A DNA stretch of 64,000 bases from Albirhodobacter sp048262715 (GTDB lineage: Bacteria > Pseudomonadota > Alphaproteobacteria > Rhodobacterales > Rhodobacteraceae), in contig JBLXEV010000001.1 in NCBI GenBank assembly GCA_048262715.1, forward strand, positions 1-64,000, read 5' to 3'. A program made the position numbers and the translations under genes. The first letter of the stretch is position 1, and the number at the start of each line of letters is the position of its first letter. The notes beneath the pieces are model-generated. The model did not search any database. It saw only the letters and a program-made list of their open reading frames with translations, and had not been told where the DNA came from. Below, piece after piece: positions 1 through 8,369 of this stretch.

Positions 1-131
1 TGGTCGTAGGCTTTGAAGTCGCCAAAGTACTTCGTGATCGCTGCCGTCAGGGTCGTCTTGCCGTGGTCAACGTGGCCAATCGTGCCGATGTTGACGTGCG
101 GCTTGTTACGTTCAAACTTTGCCTTTGCCAT
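1..131 (-). CDS. tuf: Elongation factor Tu, 5' end only
   Basis: This is the first 43 codons of EF-Tu, the GTPase that delivers aminoacyl-tRNA to the ribosome; the rest lies outside the window. Translated from the ATG at 131, the N-terminus reads MAKAKFERNKPHVNIG followed by TIGHVDHGKTTLTAAIT, which contains the G1 (P-loop) motif GHVDHGKT. The roughly 280 bases between this start and the plus-strand gene at 413 must hold the promoters of both divergent genes; no convincing -35/-10 pair stands out for tuf. Confidence 0.97.
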   Translation of the reverse strand, partial: MAKAKFERNKPHVNIGTIGHVDHGKTTLTAAITKYFGDFKAYD

Positions 132-412
132 GGTGCGGGCGCCTCATGCTGAAAGGGCCTCCTGGCCCGGTGAAACATCGCGCGCTACCTATGGCCTGGG
201 CGAAGAAAAATCAAGCCCGCTTGACAACAGAACGCATCTCCCTTGCGGAACCGCGCCCCCAAGGCGCAAATTCCCCTCCACGCAGGCAGCGCTTGGCCCG
301 TTTCCAAGGCGGCAAGTCGTGCAAGGGGAAAGATTTTCTCGTTTCGCGTCGCGCGTCCTCTATAGTTCGGGAGAGAGGTCTTTGGATTGTTCTGAACATA
401 TGGAGGGGGCCG

Positions 413-1243
413 ATGTCCTTAATGAAAACTCTGGCCAAAGTGGCCATTGGCGTCGCGGTTGCGAAGGGCATGAAATCAATGTCCAGCGGCGGCGGATTGC
501 TCGGCGGAGCGAAACGCACTTCCTCGGACGGACTTCAAGATATGATGGGGTCAATTCTGGGTGGCGGCACCGGCCAGTCGAAAAGATCAACGGCGGGCGG
601 CGCTACGGGCGGGCTTGGCGGATTGTTGGAACAGCTCACCGGTGCGCAGACGACCTCGCGGACCAAGTCCCGCAGCCGCTCTGCTAGCACGAGTTCGGGC
701 GGTTTGAGTGACCTCCTCGGCCAACTGGGCGGTGGCAGCGGTGGGCTGGGCGGTTTGCTCGGGGGCTTAGCCGCGGGCGGCGCAGCAGGCGGGATCGGCG
801 CACTCCTCACCGGATCGCAGGGCTTCGGCGCAAAGCTGAACTCCTCACTCACGAATCAGGGTGAGCCAGATGTCGAACCCTCCGCCTCGCAAGAAGCCCT
901 TGCCGGATTGATGATCCTCGCGATGGTGCAGGCGGCGAAATCAGATGGTGAAATCGACGCCGTAGAACAAGAAAAGGTGCTCAGCAATCTAGGAGAGGTC
1001 AGCCCGCAGGAGGCAGCCTTCGTCAACGCCGCGCTGGAAGCGCCGCTTGATGTCGAGGCACTGGCCGCGCAAGTGCCCGAAGGGCTGGAAGCGCAAGTCT
1101 ACACGATGTCGCTGATGGCGATTGATCTGGATAACCAGCACGAGGCAAACTACCTGCATGCGCTCGCGCAAGCACTAGGGCTGGACCAAAGCGAAGTGAA
1201 CCAGATCCACGCCGAACTGGGTGCGCCCGCGCTTTATGCATAG
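413..1243 (+). CDS. DUF533 / TerB-like protein
   Basis: Protein of 276 aa. The N-terminal part is a short hydrophobic stretch (MSLMKTLAKVAIGVAVAKGM) followed by about 120 residues rich in Gly, Ser and Ala (repeated GGLGGLL-type runs). The C-terminal third is an acidic, helical TerB-like domain containing the segment AAKSDGEIDAVEQEKVL, typical of DUF533 (YebE-like) proteins. Family function is not established; TerB-like domains are often membrane-associated. The ATG at 413 is preferred over in-frame starts further upstream because GGAGGG lies just before it and the upstream reading has no family character. It converges on parC, with a shared hairpin terminator between them. Confidence 0.85.
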   Translation: MSLMKTLAKVAIGVAVAKGMKSMSSGGGLLGGAKRTSSDGLQDMMGSILGGGTGQSKRSTAGGATGGLGGLLEQLTGAQTTSRTKSRSRSASTSSGGLSDLLGQLGGGSGGLGGLLGGLAAGGAAGGIGALLTGSQGFGAKLNSSLTNQGEPDVEPSASQEALAGLMILAMVQAAKSDGEIDAVEQEKVLSNLGEVSPQEAAFVNAALEAPLDVEALAAQVPEGLEAQVYTMSLMAIDLDNQHEANYLHALAQALGLDQSEVNQIHAELGAPALYA

Positions 1244-1252
1244 CAAATAGAC

Positions 1253-1280
1253 AAAGGGCGACCCAATGGGCCGCCCTTTT
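1253..1280. terminator. Bidirectional terminator between the DUF533 gene and parC
   Basis: AAAGGGCG pairs with CGCCCTTT around an 11-nt loop that itself contains CCC/GGG. A T-run follows on the plus side and the mirror A-run gives T residues on the minus side, so it can serve both convergent genes. Confidence 0.8.
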
Positions 1281-1282
1281 GA

Positions 1283-3535
1283 TCAGTTGAACTTATTGTC
1301 GCGCGGGAAGCCGCGTGGGGCCATCCGACCTGCCGCCGCGCGTTTCGCCAGCCATTCGTCCAGCACCATCTCCGTGCGGGTGCGGCCGGCGGGATCTTTC
1401 CACGTGAGGCCATCGGCCAGCGTGAAGGTCGTCGCATCGACCAGCCCGCCGTCCTTGTATTTCTGCAGGCGAACGCCTTTGCCACGGCCCATCTCGGGCA
1501 GCTCTTCCAACGCGAAGACCAACAGCTTGCGGTTCTCGCCGACAACCGCCACGTGATCGCCGCGCACCGGACGACAGACCGCCGCCTTCGCCCCGCCGCG
1601 CACATTCAGCACCTGTTTGCCAGTCCGTGTCTGGGCCAGCAACTCCTCGGCAGGGGCAATAAACCCATCGCCGTCGCTGGAAGCCATCAGGTATTTTTCA
1701 CCCGCGCGGTAAATCACCAGATCAGTAATCTCCGCCTCGTTCGGCAGATCGACCATCAACCGCACAGGCTCGCCCATGCCGCGCCCGCCCGGCAGGTTTG
1801 CGCCAAGCAGCGTGTAGACGCGGCCATTCGAGCCGACGAGCAAGATCCGATCCGTCGTCTCCGCATGGAAGACAAACCGCCCGCCATCGCCATCTTTGAA
1901 CTTGACCTCAGCATCGAGCGGCTGGTGCCCCTTCATCGCGCGGATCCATCCCATTTTGGAGCAGATCACGGTGATCGGCTCGCGCTCGATCATCGCCTCG
2001 ATTGGCACCTCTTCCACCACACCCGCCTCAGCAAAGCCCGTGCGACGAGCGCCACCTTTGGAGGATTTTCCAAATTGCTTTTGCACATCTTTCAGCTGGA
2101 TCGAGATCCGCTTCCATTGCTCCGGCTCGGACGACAGAAGGAAGGTCAGATCTTCGCGCTCGGCAACCAGATTATCCCGCTCACTGCGAAGCTCCATCTC
2201 CTCCAGACGGCGCAAGCTGCGCAGCCGCATATTGAGGATTGCCTCGGCCTGAACATCGCTCAGGAACACGGCCTCGCCATCAGTGACAGCCCAGTTTTCT
2301 GACATCAAGGCGGGCTTAGGCTCATCCTCGTGCCGGATAATCTCGATCACACGATCAAGGTTTAGATAGGCAATGATATAGCCGTTCAGGACTTCCAACC
2401 GATGCGCGATCTTCTCAAGCCGATACATCGAGCGGCGGCACAGCACATCGCGGCGATGGTCGAGGAAGGCGCGCAGCACCTCTTTGAGCGAGCAAACCTT
2501 GGGCACCCGCCCATCGATCAAAACGTTCATATTCAGCGAGAACCGCACCTCCAGATCGGAGTTGCGATAAAGCATGCCCATCAGCATCTCAGGATCAATC
2601 GTCTTGGCGCGTGGCTCCAGCACGATCCGCACATCCTCCGTGCTCTCGTCGCGCACATCGGCGAGTGCGGGCACTTTCTTGGTCTGGATCAACTCGGCCA
2701 GACGCTCGATCAGCTTGGATTTCTGCACCTGATAGGGAATCTCGGTGATGATCACCTGCCACTGACCCCGCCCGAGATCCTCAACCTCCCAGCGCGCCCG
2801 CAAGCGGAACGAGCCTCGCCCTGTGCGGTAGCTCTCGACAATCGAGTCGTGCGGCTCCACCAGCATCCCGCCCGTCGGGAAATCTGGCCCCGGAATCAGA
2901 TCGACGAGCGCCGCATCCTCAATCTCGGGCTTTTTCACCATCGCCAAGCAACCGGCAATCAGCTCATCAAGATTATGCGGCGGGATATTCGTCGCCATAC
3001 CAACCGCGATCCCCGACGCGCCATTTGCCAGCAGGTTCGGGAAGGCGGCGGGGAGGACCGCAGGCTCTTCCAATGTGCCATCGTAGTTCGGGCGGAAATC
3101 GACAGCATTCTCCGACAAGCCTTCCATCAGCAGTTCGGAAGCCGCCGTCAGACGGGCCTCGGTATACCGCGAGGCTGCCGGATTATCGCCGTCGATATTG
3201 CCGAAATTCCCCTGCCCGTTCACCAGCGGATAGCGCATCGCGAAATCCTGTGCGAGGCGTGCCATCGCATCGTAGATCGCGCCATCGCCATGCGGGTGAT
3301 AGTTGCCCATCACATCGCCAGAGATCTTCGCGGATTTCCGGAAGCCTCCCGTCGGCGAGAGTTTCAACTCGCGCATCGCGTAAAGAATGCGCCGATGCAC
3401 AGGTTTCAGCCCGTCGCGCGCATCCGGCAGCGCACGGTGCATAATCGTCGAGAGCGCATAGGTCAGATAGCGATCCCCGATCGCTTTCGCGAGAGGTTCG
3501 GTATGGGTGGCGGCGGATTTGTCATGGTCGGTCAT
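1283..3535 (-). CDS. parC: DNA topoisomerase IV subunit A
   Basis: Protein of 750 aa, the DNA-breaking subunit of topoisomerase IV, which decatenates daughter chromosomes with ParE. The breakage-reunion domain is complete, with the active-site Tyr124 in ASRYTEARL and the helix-turn-helix region NYHPHGDGAIYDAM at 79-91. The C-terminal domain lacks an obvious GyrA-box, which favours ParC over GyrA. The start at 3535 (MTDHDKSA) is chosen over one 46 codons upstream because the extension would run across the divergent SDR start and is unlike the family. The position matching E. coli ParC Ser80 is Gly85 and that matching Glu84 is Asp89. Confidence 0.93.
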   Translation of the reverse strand: MTDHDKSAATHTEPLAKAIGDRYLTYALSTIMHRALPDARDGLKPVHRRILYAMRELKLSPTGGFRKSAKISGDVMGNYHPHGDGAIYDAMARLAQDFAMRYPLVNGQGNFGNIDGDNPAASRYTEARLTAASELLMEGLSENAVDFRPNYDGTLEEPAVLPAAFPNLLANGASGIAVGMATNIPPHNLDELIAGCLAMVKKPEIEDAALVDLIPGPDFPTGGMLVEPHDSIVESYRTGRGSFRLRARWEVEDLGRGQWQVIITEIPYQVQKSKLIERLAELIQTKKVPALADVRDESTEDVRIVLEPRAKTIDPEMLMGMLYRNSDLEVRFSLNMNVLIDGRVPKVCSLKEVLRAFLDHRRDVLCRRSMYRLEKIAHRLEVLNGYIIAYLNLDRVIEIIRHEDEPKPALMSENWAVTDGEAVFLSDVQAEAILNMRLRSLRRLEEMELRSERDNLVAEREDLTFLLSSEPEQWKRISIQLKDVQKQFGKSSKGGARRTGFAEAGVVEEVPIEAMIEREPITVICSKMGWIRAMKGHQPLDAEVKFKDGDGGRFVFHAETTDRILLVGSNGRVYTLLGANLPGGRGMGEPVRLMVDLPNEAEITDLVIYRAGEKYLMASSDGDGFIAPAEELLAQTRTGKQVLNVRGGAKAAVCRPVRGDHVAVVGENRKLLVFALEELPEMGRGKGVRLQKYKDGGLVDATTFTLADGLTWKDPAGRTRTEMVLDEWLAKRAAAGRMAPRGFPRDNKFN

Positions 3536-3666
3536 AGCCCGTTGTGTAATTCGCCCCGTCGCTTCGGTCCAGCGGGAAAGCACTCTGCCCCCCCGATGCA
3601 CGCGGAACCGCTTGCTGCGCCAGCCTCGCTGAAATATCCCTGCCGGTAACGAAAAAGGGATCCCCG

Positions 3667-4497
3667 ATGACAAAATCCATTCTGATCACTGGCTGCTCTT
3701 CTGGAATCGGACTGGATGCCGCGCATGGCCTCAAAGCCGCAGGCTGGCGCGTCTTTGCGACCTGCCGCAAACCCGAGGATTGCACCCGGTTGGAGGCCGA
3801 AGGGCTGGAAAGCTTCGTGCTGGATGTTGCCGATCAGGCCTCCCTCGAATCCGGTCTCGCCGAAGCTCTCGCGCGCACGGGCGGAACACTCGACGCGCTT
3901 TACAACAACGCGGCCTTCGCCTGCCCCGGTGCGGTGGAAGATCTGCCCGCGGGCGCGTTGCGCGAGATTTTCGAAGTAAACCTCTTCGGCCTGCAAGAAT
4001 TGACCCGCCGTGTCATTCCCGTGATGCGCGCCCAAGGTCATGGCCGGATCCTGCAATGCTCCTCCGTGCTGGGCCTCGTCGGCATCCGCTGGCGCGGCGC
4101 CTATGTCGCCACAAAATTCGCGCTTGAAGGGCTGACGGATGTGCTGCGCCTCGAGATGCGCGACACAAACATCAAGATCGTGTTGATCGAGCCCGGCCCG
4201 ATCCCCTCAAAAATCCGCATCAACTCGATCCCGCATTTCGAGCGCTGGATCGATTGGCGAAACTCCGCCCGCCGTGCGCAATATGAAACGAGCCTGCTCA
4301 AGCGGCTCTACGAGCCAAGTGGAAAGCCCGATACGTTTCAACTGCCCGCCTCGGCCGTCACCGCGAAGATCCTCACCGCGCTCACCGTGGCAAATCCGCG
4401 CGCGCGCTACTACGTGACAAACGCGACATGGATCTCGGCGATCTCTAAGCGTATTCTTCCACAAAGGCTTCTCGATTGGGTCATGGCAAAGGGCTAA
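3667..4497 (+). CDS. Short-chain dehydrogenase/reductase
   Basis: NAD(P)-dependent oxidoreductase of 276 aa with a Rossmann fold. The cofactor motif TGCSSGIG is at residues 8-15, followed by the NNAA motif, the catalytic Ser in CSSVLG and the YxxxK pair in AYVATKFALEG. The PGPIPSKI region and longer C-terminus resemble the classical SDRs often annotated as retinol-dehydrogenase-like. The substrate cannot be told from sequence. It is divergent from parC and is followed at about 60 bp by the small HIG1-like gene. Confidence 0.9.
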   Translation: MTKSILITGCSSGIGLDAAHGLKAAGWRVFATCRKPEDCTRLEAEGLESFVLDVADQASLESGLAEALARTGGTLDALYNNAAFACPGAVEDLPAGALREIFEVNLFGLQELTRRVIPVMRAQGHGRILQCSSVLGLVGIRWRGAYVATKFALEGLTDVLRLEMRDTNIKIVLIEPGPIPSKIRINSIPHFERWIDWRNSARRAQYETSLLKRLYEPSGKPDTFQLPASAVTAKILTALTVANPRARYYVTNATWISAISKRILPQRLLDWVMAKG

Positions 4498-4558
4498 GGC
4501 CGACAACCGTTTTTGCCTGCCGCATTCCAAATCAAACTACGCATACAGGGGGGATCCC

Positions 4559-4762
4559 ATGCGCAACGATCCACTGTTCTACATCGTCGCCGCTGCCTGT
4601 CTGGCCGTTCTGGTCATTCTGATGATCGGGATCGGCGGATTTGCCAAAGGCGGGGATTTCAACAAGAAACACGCCAATCGCATCATGCGGCTACGGATCA
4701 TCGCGCAAGCCGCGGCAATCGTGCTGATCTTGCTGTTTGTCTGGCTGAGAGGGAGAAGCTGA
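4559..4762 (+). CDS. Small twin-transmembrane HIG1-like protein
   Basis: Protein of 67 aa with two hydrophobic helices (about residues 7-29 and 46-63) separated by a short charged loop ending in NRIMRLRIIAQAAA. This layout matches the HIG1 (hypoxia-induced) domain, whose conserved core is a basic R-x-R motif at the start of the second helix. HIG1 proteins of mitochondria and alphaproteobacteria are linked to cytochrome oxidase assembly or stability; that role here is inference. The gene ends one base before the adenosyltransferase ATG, so the two are probably co-transcribed. Confidence 0.75.
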   Translation: MRNDPLFYIVAAACLAVLVILMIGIGGFAKGGDFNKKHANRIMRLRIIAQAAAIVLILLFVWLRGRS

Positions 4763-4763
4763 G

Positions 4764-5351
4764 ATGGTCGTTCTCAACCGAATTTACACCAAAACCGGTG
4801 ACGCGGGCGAAACCGCTCTGGCCAATGGTGAGCGCGTCGCGAAACACTCCAAGCGGGTGGGCGCCTATGGCACGGTGGACGAGTTGAACGCGCAATTGGG
4901 CGTCGCGCGGCTGCACACGCAAGGTGACGGCACACATAGTACCATGGGCGAAGCCATCGCGCGCATCCAGAACGATCTGTTCGATCTCGGCGCAGATCTC
5001 GCCCGCCCGGATATGGAGAAAGACAGCGAGGCAGGCTATCCGGTCCTGCGCGTCGTGGCCGAGCAAACCGCGCGGCTGGAAACGGAAATTGACGCAATGA
5101 TTGCAAAGCTGGAGCCGCTGCGGTCCTTCATCCTTCCAGGGGGCACAGCCCTTGCGGCGCATCTTCACGTGGCGCGCACCGTTGCGCGGCGGGCAGAGCG
5201 CGAAGCGGTTGAGCTGGCCGCCGACGAGCCGGTAAACCCCCATGCGATCAAATATCTCAATCGCCTCTCCGATTGGTTCTTCTGCGCCGCGAGAATCGCC
5301 AATGACGAGGGCCGCGCCGACGTTCTCTGGGTTCCGGGCGCGAACCGATAA
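4764..5351 (+). CDS. ATP:cob(I)alamin adenosyltransferase, PduO type
   Basis: Protein of 195 aa that transfers the adenosyl group of ATP to cob(I)alamin, making coenzyme B12 for mutases such as methylmalonyl- and ethylmalonyl-CoA mutase. The PduO/MMAB signature is clear: N-terminal RIYTKTGDAGETALANGERV (ATP-binding loop), then YGTVDELNA, FILPGG and the C-terminal ARTVARRAER and YLNRLSDWFF segments. Length is normal for the family. It follows the HIG1-like gene by one base, and the ETF genes lie about 270 bp downstream. Confidence 0.93.
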   Translation: MVVLNRIYTKTGDAGETALANGERVAKHSKRVGAYGTVDELNAQLGVARLHTQGDGTHSTMGEAIARIQNDLFDLGADLARPDMEKDSEAGYPVLRVVAEQTARLETEIDAMIAKLEPLRSFILPGGTALAAHLHVARTVARRAEREAVELAADEPVNPHAIKYLNRLSDWFFCAARIANDEGRADVLWVPGANR

Positions 5352-5617
5352 GCCACACATGCGCTCCGCCCACGGGCGGGGCCGCAGGCCCAAAACCAGG
5401 CCCAAAACACTGCGCGGCAAGAAGTTGACGTTGCGATAGCGCTAGCATTCACCGCCTCACCCTCTCGCTGCGAAAACTCCTGACGAAACGTGGCGTCCGT
5501 GACCGCAAACGGGTCGATTTTACTCTGTCCCTCCCCGCCTCTGTCTTGTAACAAAATTGCCGAGAGCATGTTTCTCCGCCCGTTTGGGCGGAATCAACGA
5601 TGAGGGAGACGCCGCCG
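5352..5617. other. Intergenic region upstream of etfB with two hairpins and a tandem repeat
   Basis: No gene is seen in these 266 bases. Just after the adenosyltransferase stop, CCGCCC (5366-5371) pairs with GGGCGG (5374-5379). A perfect 12-bp tandem repeat, CAGGCCCAAAAC, occupies 5385-5396 and 5397-5408. A second perfect hairpin, TCCGCCC/GGGCGGA with a GTTT loop, lies at 5575-5592. The ribosome-binding purines GAGGGAGA (5602-5609) precede the ATG at 5618. The etfBA promoter is presumably in here but I cannot place it. Confidence 0.6.
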
Positions 5618-6376
5618 ATGAAGGTCTTGGTACCGGTTAAGCGCGTGATCGACTATAACGTGAAAGTTCGTGTGAAAGCGGATGGCAGCGGGGTTGATCT
5701 TGCCAATGTGAAGATGTCGATGAACCCGTTCGACGAGATCGCAGTTGAAGAGGCGATCCGCCTGAAGGAAAAAGGCGTGGTCGAAGAGATCGTCGTTGTT
5801 TCCATCGGCGTAAAACAAGCGCAAGAAACCCTGCGCACAGCGCTGGCGATGGGCGCGGATCGCGCGATCCTGATCGTTGCCGCAGACGATGCGCAAAATG
5901 ATATCGAGCCGCTCGCCGTTGCGAAACTTCTCGCCAAAGTGGTCGAAGAAGAGCAGCCGGGCCTCGTGATCGCAGGCAAGCAAGCCATTGATAACGATAT
6001 GAACGCGACGGGCCAAATGCTCTCCGCGCTGCTGGGTTGGAGCCAAGCGACATTCGCCTCGGAGATCGAGATCGCCGATGGCGCGGCCAAAGTGACCCGC
6101 GAAATCGATGGTGGTTTGCAGACGATTTCGGTGAAACTCCCCGCGATCATCACCGCTGACCTGCGCCTGAACGAGCCGCGCTACGCGTCCTTGCCCAATA
6201 TCATGAAGGCGAAGAAGAAGCCGCTCGACGAGAAAACCGCCGCCGATTACGGCGTCGATGTTAGCCCGCGCCTCACGGTGGTGAAAACCTCCGAACCCGC
6301 TGGCCGCTCGGCAGGGATCAAGGTCGGCTCGGTGGACGAGCTTGTGGCGAAACTCAAAGACGCGGGGGTTATCTGA
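5618..6376 (+). CDS. etfB: Electron transfer flavoprotein beta subunit
   Basis: Protein of 252 aa. With EtfA it forms the soluble FAD/AMP heterodimer that takes electrons from acyl-CoA dehydrogenases and passes them to ETF:ubiquinone oxidoreductase. It starts MKVLVPVKRVIDYNVK and carries the beta-subunit hallmark NPFDEIAVEEAIRLKE and the AMP-binding GKQAIDNDMN segment. An earlier in-frame ATG at 5600 is rejected because GAGGGAGA sits correctly for 5618 and homologues begin MKVLVPVK. The stop and the etfA start share one base (TGATG). Likely donors include the methylsuccinyl-CoA dehydrogenase at 22.5 kb. Confidence 0.96.
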   Translation: MKVLVPVKRVIDYNVKVRVKADGSGVDLANVKMSMNPFDEIAVEEAIRLKEKGVVEEIVVVSIGVKQAQETLRTALAMGADRAILIVAADDAQNDIEPLAVAKLLAKVVEEEQPGLVIAGKQAIDNDMNATGQMLSALLGWSQATFASEIEIADGAAKVTREIDGGLQTISVKLPAIITADLRLNEPRYASLPNIMKAKKKPLDEKTAADYGVDVSPRLTVVKTSEPAGRSAGIKVGSVDELVAKLKDAGVI

Positions 6377-7302
6377 TGTCGGTTCTCCTGATTGCAGAAG
6401 TGAATGGCGCGGATCTGGCAACAGATGCGACCGCAAAAGCCCTCTCGGCCGCCAAAGCGCTCGGCCCCGTGACGGTTCTCGTCGCCGGGTCCGGCATTGA
6501 CGGCGCTGCGGCAGAGGCGGCGACGCTCGACGGCGTGGCTAAGGTGCTCAAGGCCGATGATGCGGCCTATGCGCATGGGCTGGCCGAACCGCTGGCGGAC
6601 CTCGTCGTCTCGCTGGCCTCCGGCGTCACCCATATCGTCGCGCCCTCGACGGCTTCGGCGAAGAATGCGCTTCCGCGCATCGCCGCGCTGCTGGATGTGA
6701 TGGTGCTCTCGGATGTGACGGCGATTGTCGATGCCGACACGTTCGAGCGCCCGATCTACGCAGGCAATGCGATCCAGACGGTAAAATCCGGCGATCCGGT
6801 CAAGGTGATGACGATCCGCACAGCGGGCTTTGAAGCGGCTGGCACGGGCGGCTCTGCTGCCGTTGAAGCGGCAACCGCTGCGGGCGACAAGGGCCTCTCG
6901 ACTTGGGTCGAAGACAAGGTCGCGGCCTCTGACCGCCCCGAGCTGACCTCGGCGAAAGTTGTGGTTTCGGGTGGTCGCGGCGTTGGCTCGGAAGCTGATT
7001 TCGCGCTCATCGCGGGCTTGGCCGACAAGCTTGGCGCAGCCGTTGGCGCCTCGCGCGCGGCGGTGGATTCGGGCTATGCACCGAACGATTGGCAAGTGGG
7101 CCAAACCGGCAAAGTGGTGGCGCCTGATCTCTATGTCGCCATCGGGATCTCCGGCGCGATTCAACACCTTGCGGGCATGAAGGACTCCAAAGTCATCGTT
7201 GCCATCAACAAGGATGAAGAAGCGCCGATCTTCCAAGTCGCCGATTTCGGCCTCGTGGCGGATCTGTTCCAAGCCGTGCCCGAGCTGACTGAAAAGCTCT
7301 AA
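6376..7302 (+). CDS. etfA: Electron transfer flavoprotein alpha subunit
   Basis: Protein of 308 aa, the FAD-carrying subunit of ETF. The C-terminal FAD-binding domain is complete: SGGRGVGS, then DSGYAPNDWQVGQTGKVV and LYVAIGISGAIQHLAGM, ending with VAINKDEEAPIF and FGLVADLF. The N-terminal domain and length are normal. It is translationally coupled to etfB by a 1-nt overlap and the operon ends at a strong hairpin terminator about 20 bases downstream. Confidence 0.96.
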   Translation: MSVLLIAEVNGADLATDATAKALSAAKALGPVTVLVAGSGIDGAAAEAATLDGVAKVLKADDAAYAHGLAEPLADLVVSLASGVTHIVAPSTASAKNALPRIAALLDVMVLSDVTAIVDADTFERPIYAGNAIQTVKSGDPVKVMTIRTAGFEAAGTGGSAAVEAATAAGDKGLSTWVEDKVAASDRPELTSAKVVVSGGRGVGSEADFALIAGLADKLGAAVGASRAAVDSGYAPNDWQVGQTGKVVAPDLYVAIGISGAIQHLAGMKDSKVIVAINKDEEAPIFQVADFGLVADLFQAVPELTEKL

Positions 7303-7323
7303 GAATTTGCATCTTCCATAAAG

Positions 7324-7349
7324 AAGGGCGGGGATTTCCCCGCCCTTTT
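7324..7349 (+). terminator. Terminator of etfBA
   Basis: AAGGGCGGGG pairs perfectly with CCCCGCCCTT around an ATTT loop, followed by a T-run. A textbook intrinsic terminator 21 bases after the etfA stop. Confidence 0.92.
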
Positions 7350-7384
7350 GCTATGCCGTCTGCCCAGCGTCAGTGCCGCACGCG

Positions 7385-8206
7385 CTAAAGCAACTTGACC
7401 AACACAGGCGCTAATGCATCGGCCACCTCCTGATGCACCACCGGGCCTGGCATCTGCGTGGCAACCGGGCCATCAAGGGGCGCGAAACACATCCCCTCAG
7501 TCCCCGCAGCACGCGCCGCGACAGAAGGCGTGACGGTCACAACCGCCGCTGCCCCTGCACTGATCTGCGCGATCATCTCCGGCGTCACCAGCAGCGGATC
7601 ACACCCCATCCCATCCTCGGCGGGTGCGGCGCGATACTCCTGCAGATCCAACAAGACCACAGGCCCTTCGATCCTCTCAATCAGCGCCATCATCCGTGCG
7701 ACCCAAGCCATCCGCAACTCGTCAGCGAGGATCGCAAATCGGTTCGGAGTCCTGCGCTGCAAGGTCTTGAGCATATGCCGCGTGAAATTAAATTCGGTAA
7801 AGTCGATCTCTTTGAACACCGAGCGCATGAGCTGACTCGCCCGCAAAAACCGATCATTGCGGCGCGGATGCACGGCGTAATATCGGTTCGACAGATTATG
7901 CGCCCCCGTCAACTGTATTACCGTCGCCTGAGCGCCACGCGTAAATTTCGTGATCTCCGTCTCGTTCAAGAATACATCCACGCCTGCATTGAGATACCCG
8001 AAATTCACAACCGGTGTCCCGATCTCTCCCTCAAGGAGATCTGGCCAAGGCTTTTGAACAAACTTCCCATAGGTCTCCGAACCGCCCAAAGCCGCAATAT
8101 AGGGCTGGTCCAGCGCGCGTTTCGGCCCCCGAAACAGCAGCTTCGATTTTCCGTAACGGCACGGATAATAGTCGAGCGCACCTGCGCCCTGATGCTCGAA
8201 AGCCAT
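7385..8206 (-). CDS. Conserved Rhodobacterales-type protein (DUF6473-like)
   Basis: Protein of 273 aa that I do not recognise firmly; it resembles the DUF6473 group found in Rhodobacterales. It has no signal peptide or membrane segment. A conserved-looking block near residues 38-75 reads GGSETYGKF, then VVNFGYLNAGVDVFL, which recalls the Gly-Asp/Gly-Ser and Asn-Gly blocks of SGNH-fold hydrolases, but no clear DxxH triad is visible. The ATG at 8206 (MAFEHQGAGALDYYPCRYG) is preferred over one 12 codons upstream because homologous-looking sequence begins there. It stands alone, converging on etfA. Confidence 0.6.
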   Translation of the reverse strand: MAFEHQGAGALDYYPCRYGKSKLLFRGPKRALDQPYIAALGGSETYGKFVQKPWPDLLEGEIGTPVVNFGYLNAGVDVFLNETEITKFTRGAQATVIQLTGAHNLSNRYYAVHPRRNDRFLRASQLMRSVFKEIDFTEFNFTRHMLKTLQRRTPNRFAILADELRMAWVARMMALIERIEGPVVLLDLQEYRAAPAEDGMGCDPLLVTPEMIAQISAGAAAVVTVTPSVAARAAGTEGMCFAPLDGPVATQMPGPVVHQEVADALAPVLVKLL

Positions 8207-8369
8207 CACTCCCACCTCATTTTTCACTTCACCCGTGGGCACTGTGACGCGGAAGCGTTGCGAAAGAGATAAAGCGAAAATGCGAACGATCTTCCAGCAC
8301 CGCGCATATGGCTTGCGCCCACCTCGGCACGGCGCTTATGGTCTGGCCTGAAACAAGAAAGGGATCAGC

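Noticed and set aside
119..412. N-terminal extension of the DUF533 protein to 374 aa
   Set aside because: The added sequence overlaps the tuf start region, is Pro/Arg-rich and lacks family character; the ATG at 413 has a good ribosome-binding site.
2402..3649. Open frame of 415 codons opposite parC
   Set aside because: Antisense to the breakage-reunion domain of parC, His/Arg/Ile-rich and with no ribosome-binding site.
5366..5379. Hairpin after the cobalamin adenosyltransferase gene as an intrinsic terminator
   Set aside because: A 6-bp GC stem with a 2-nt loop and no T-run is not enough for a terminator call.
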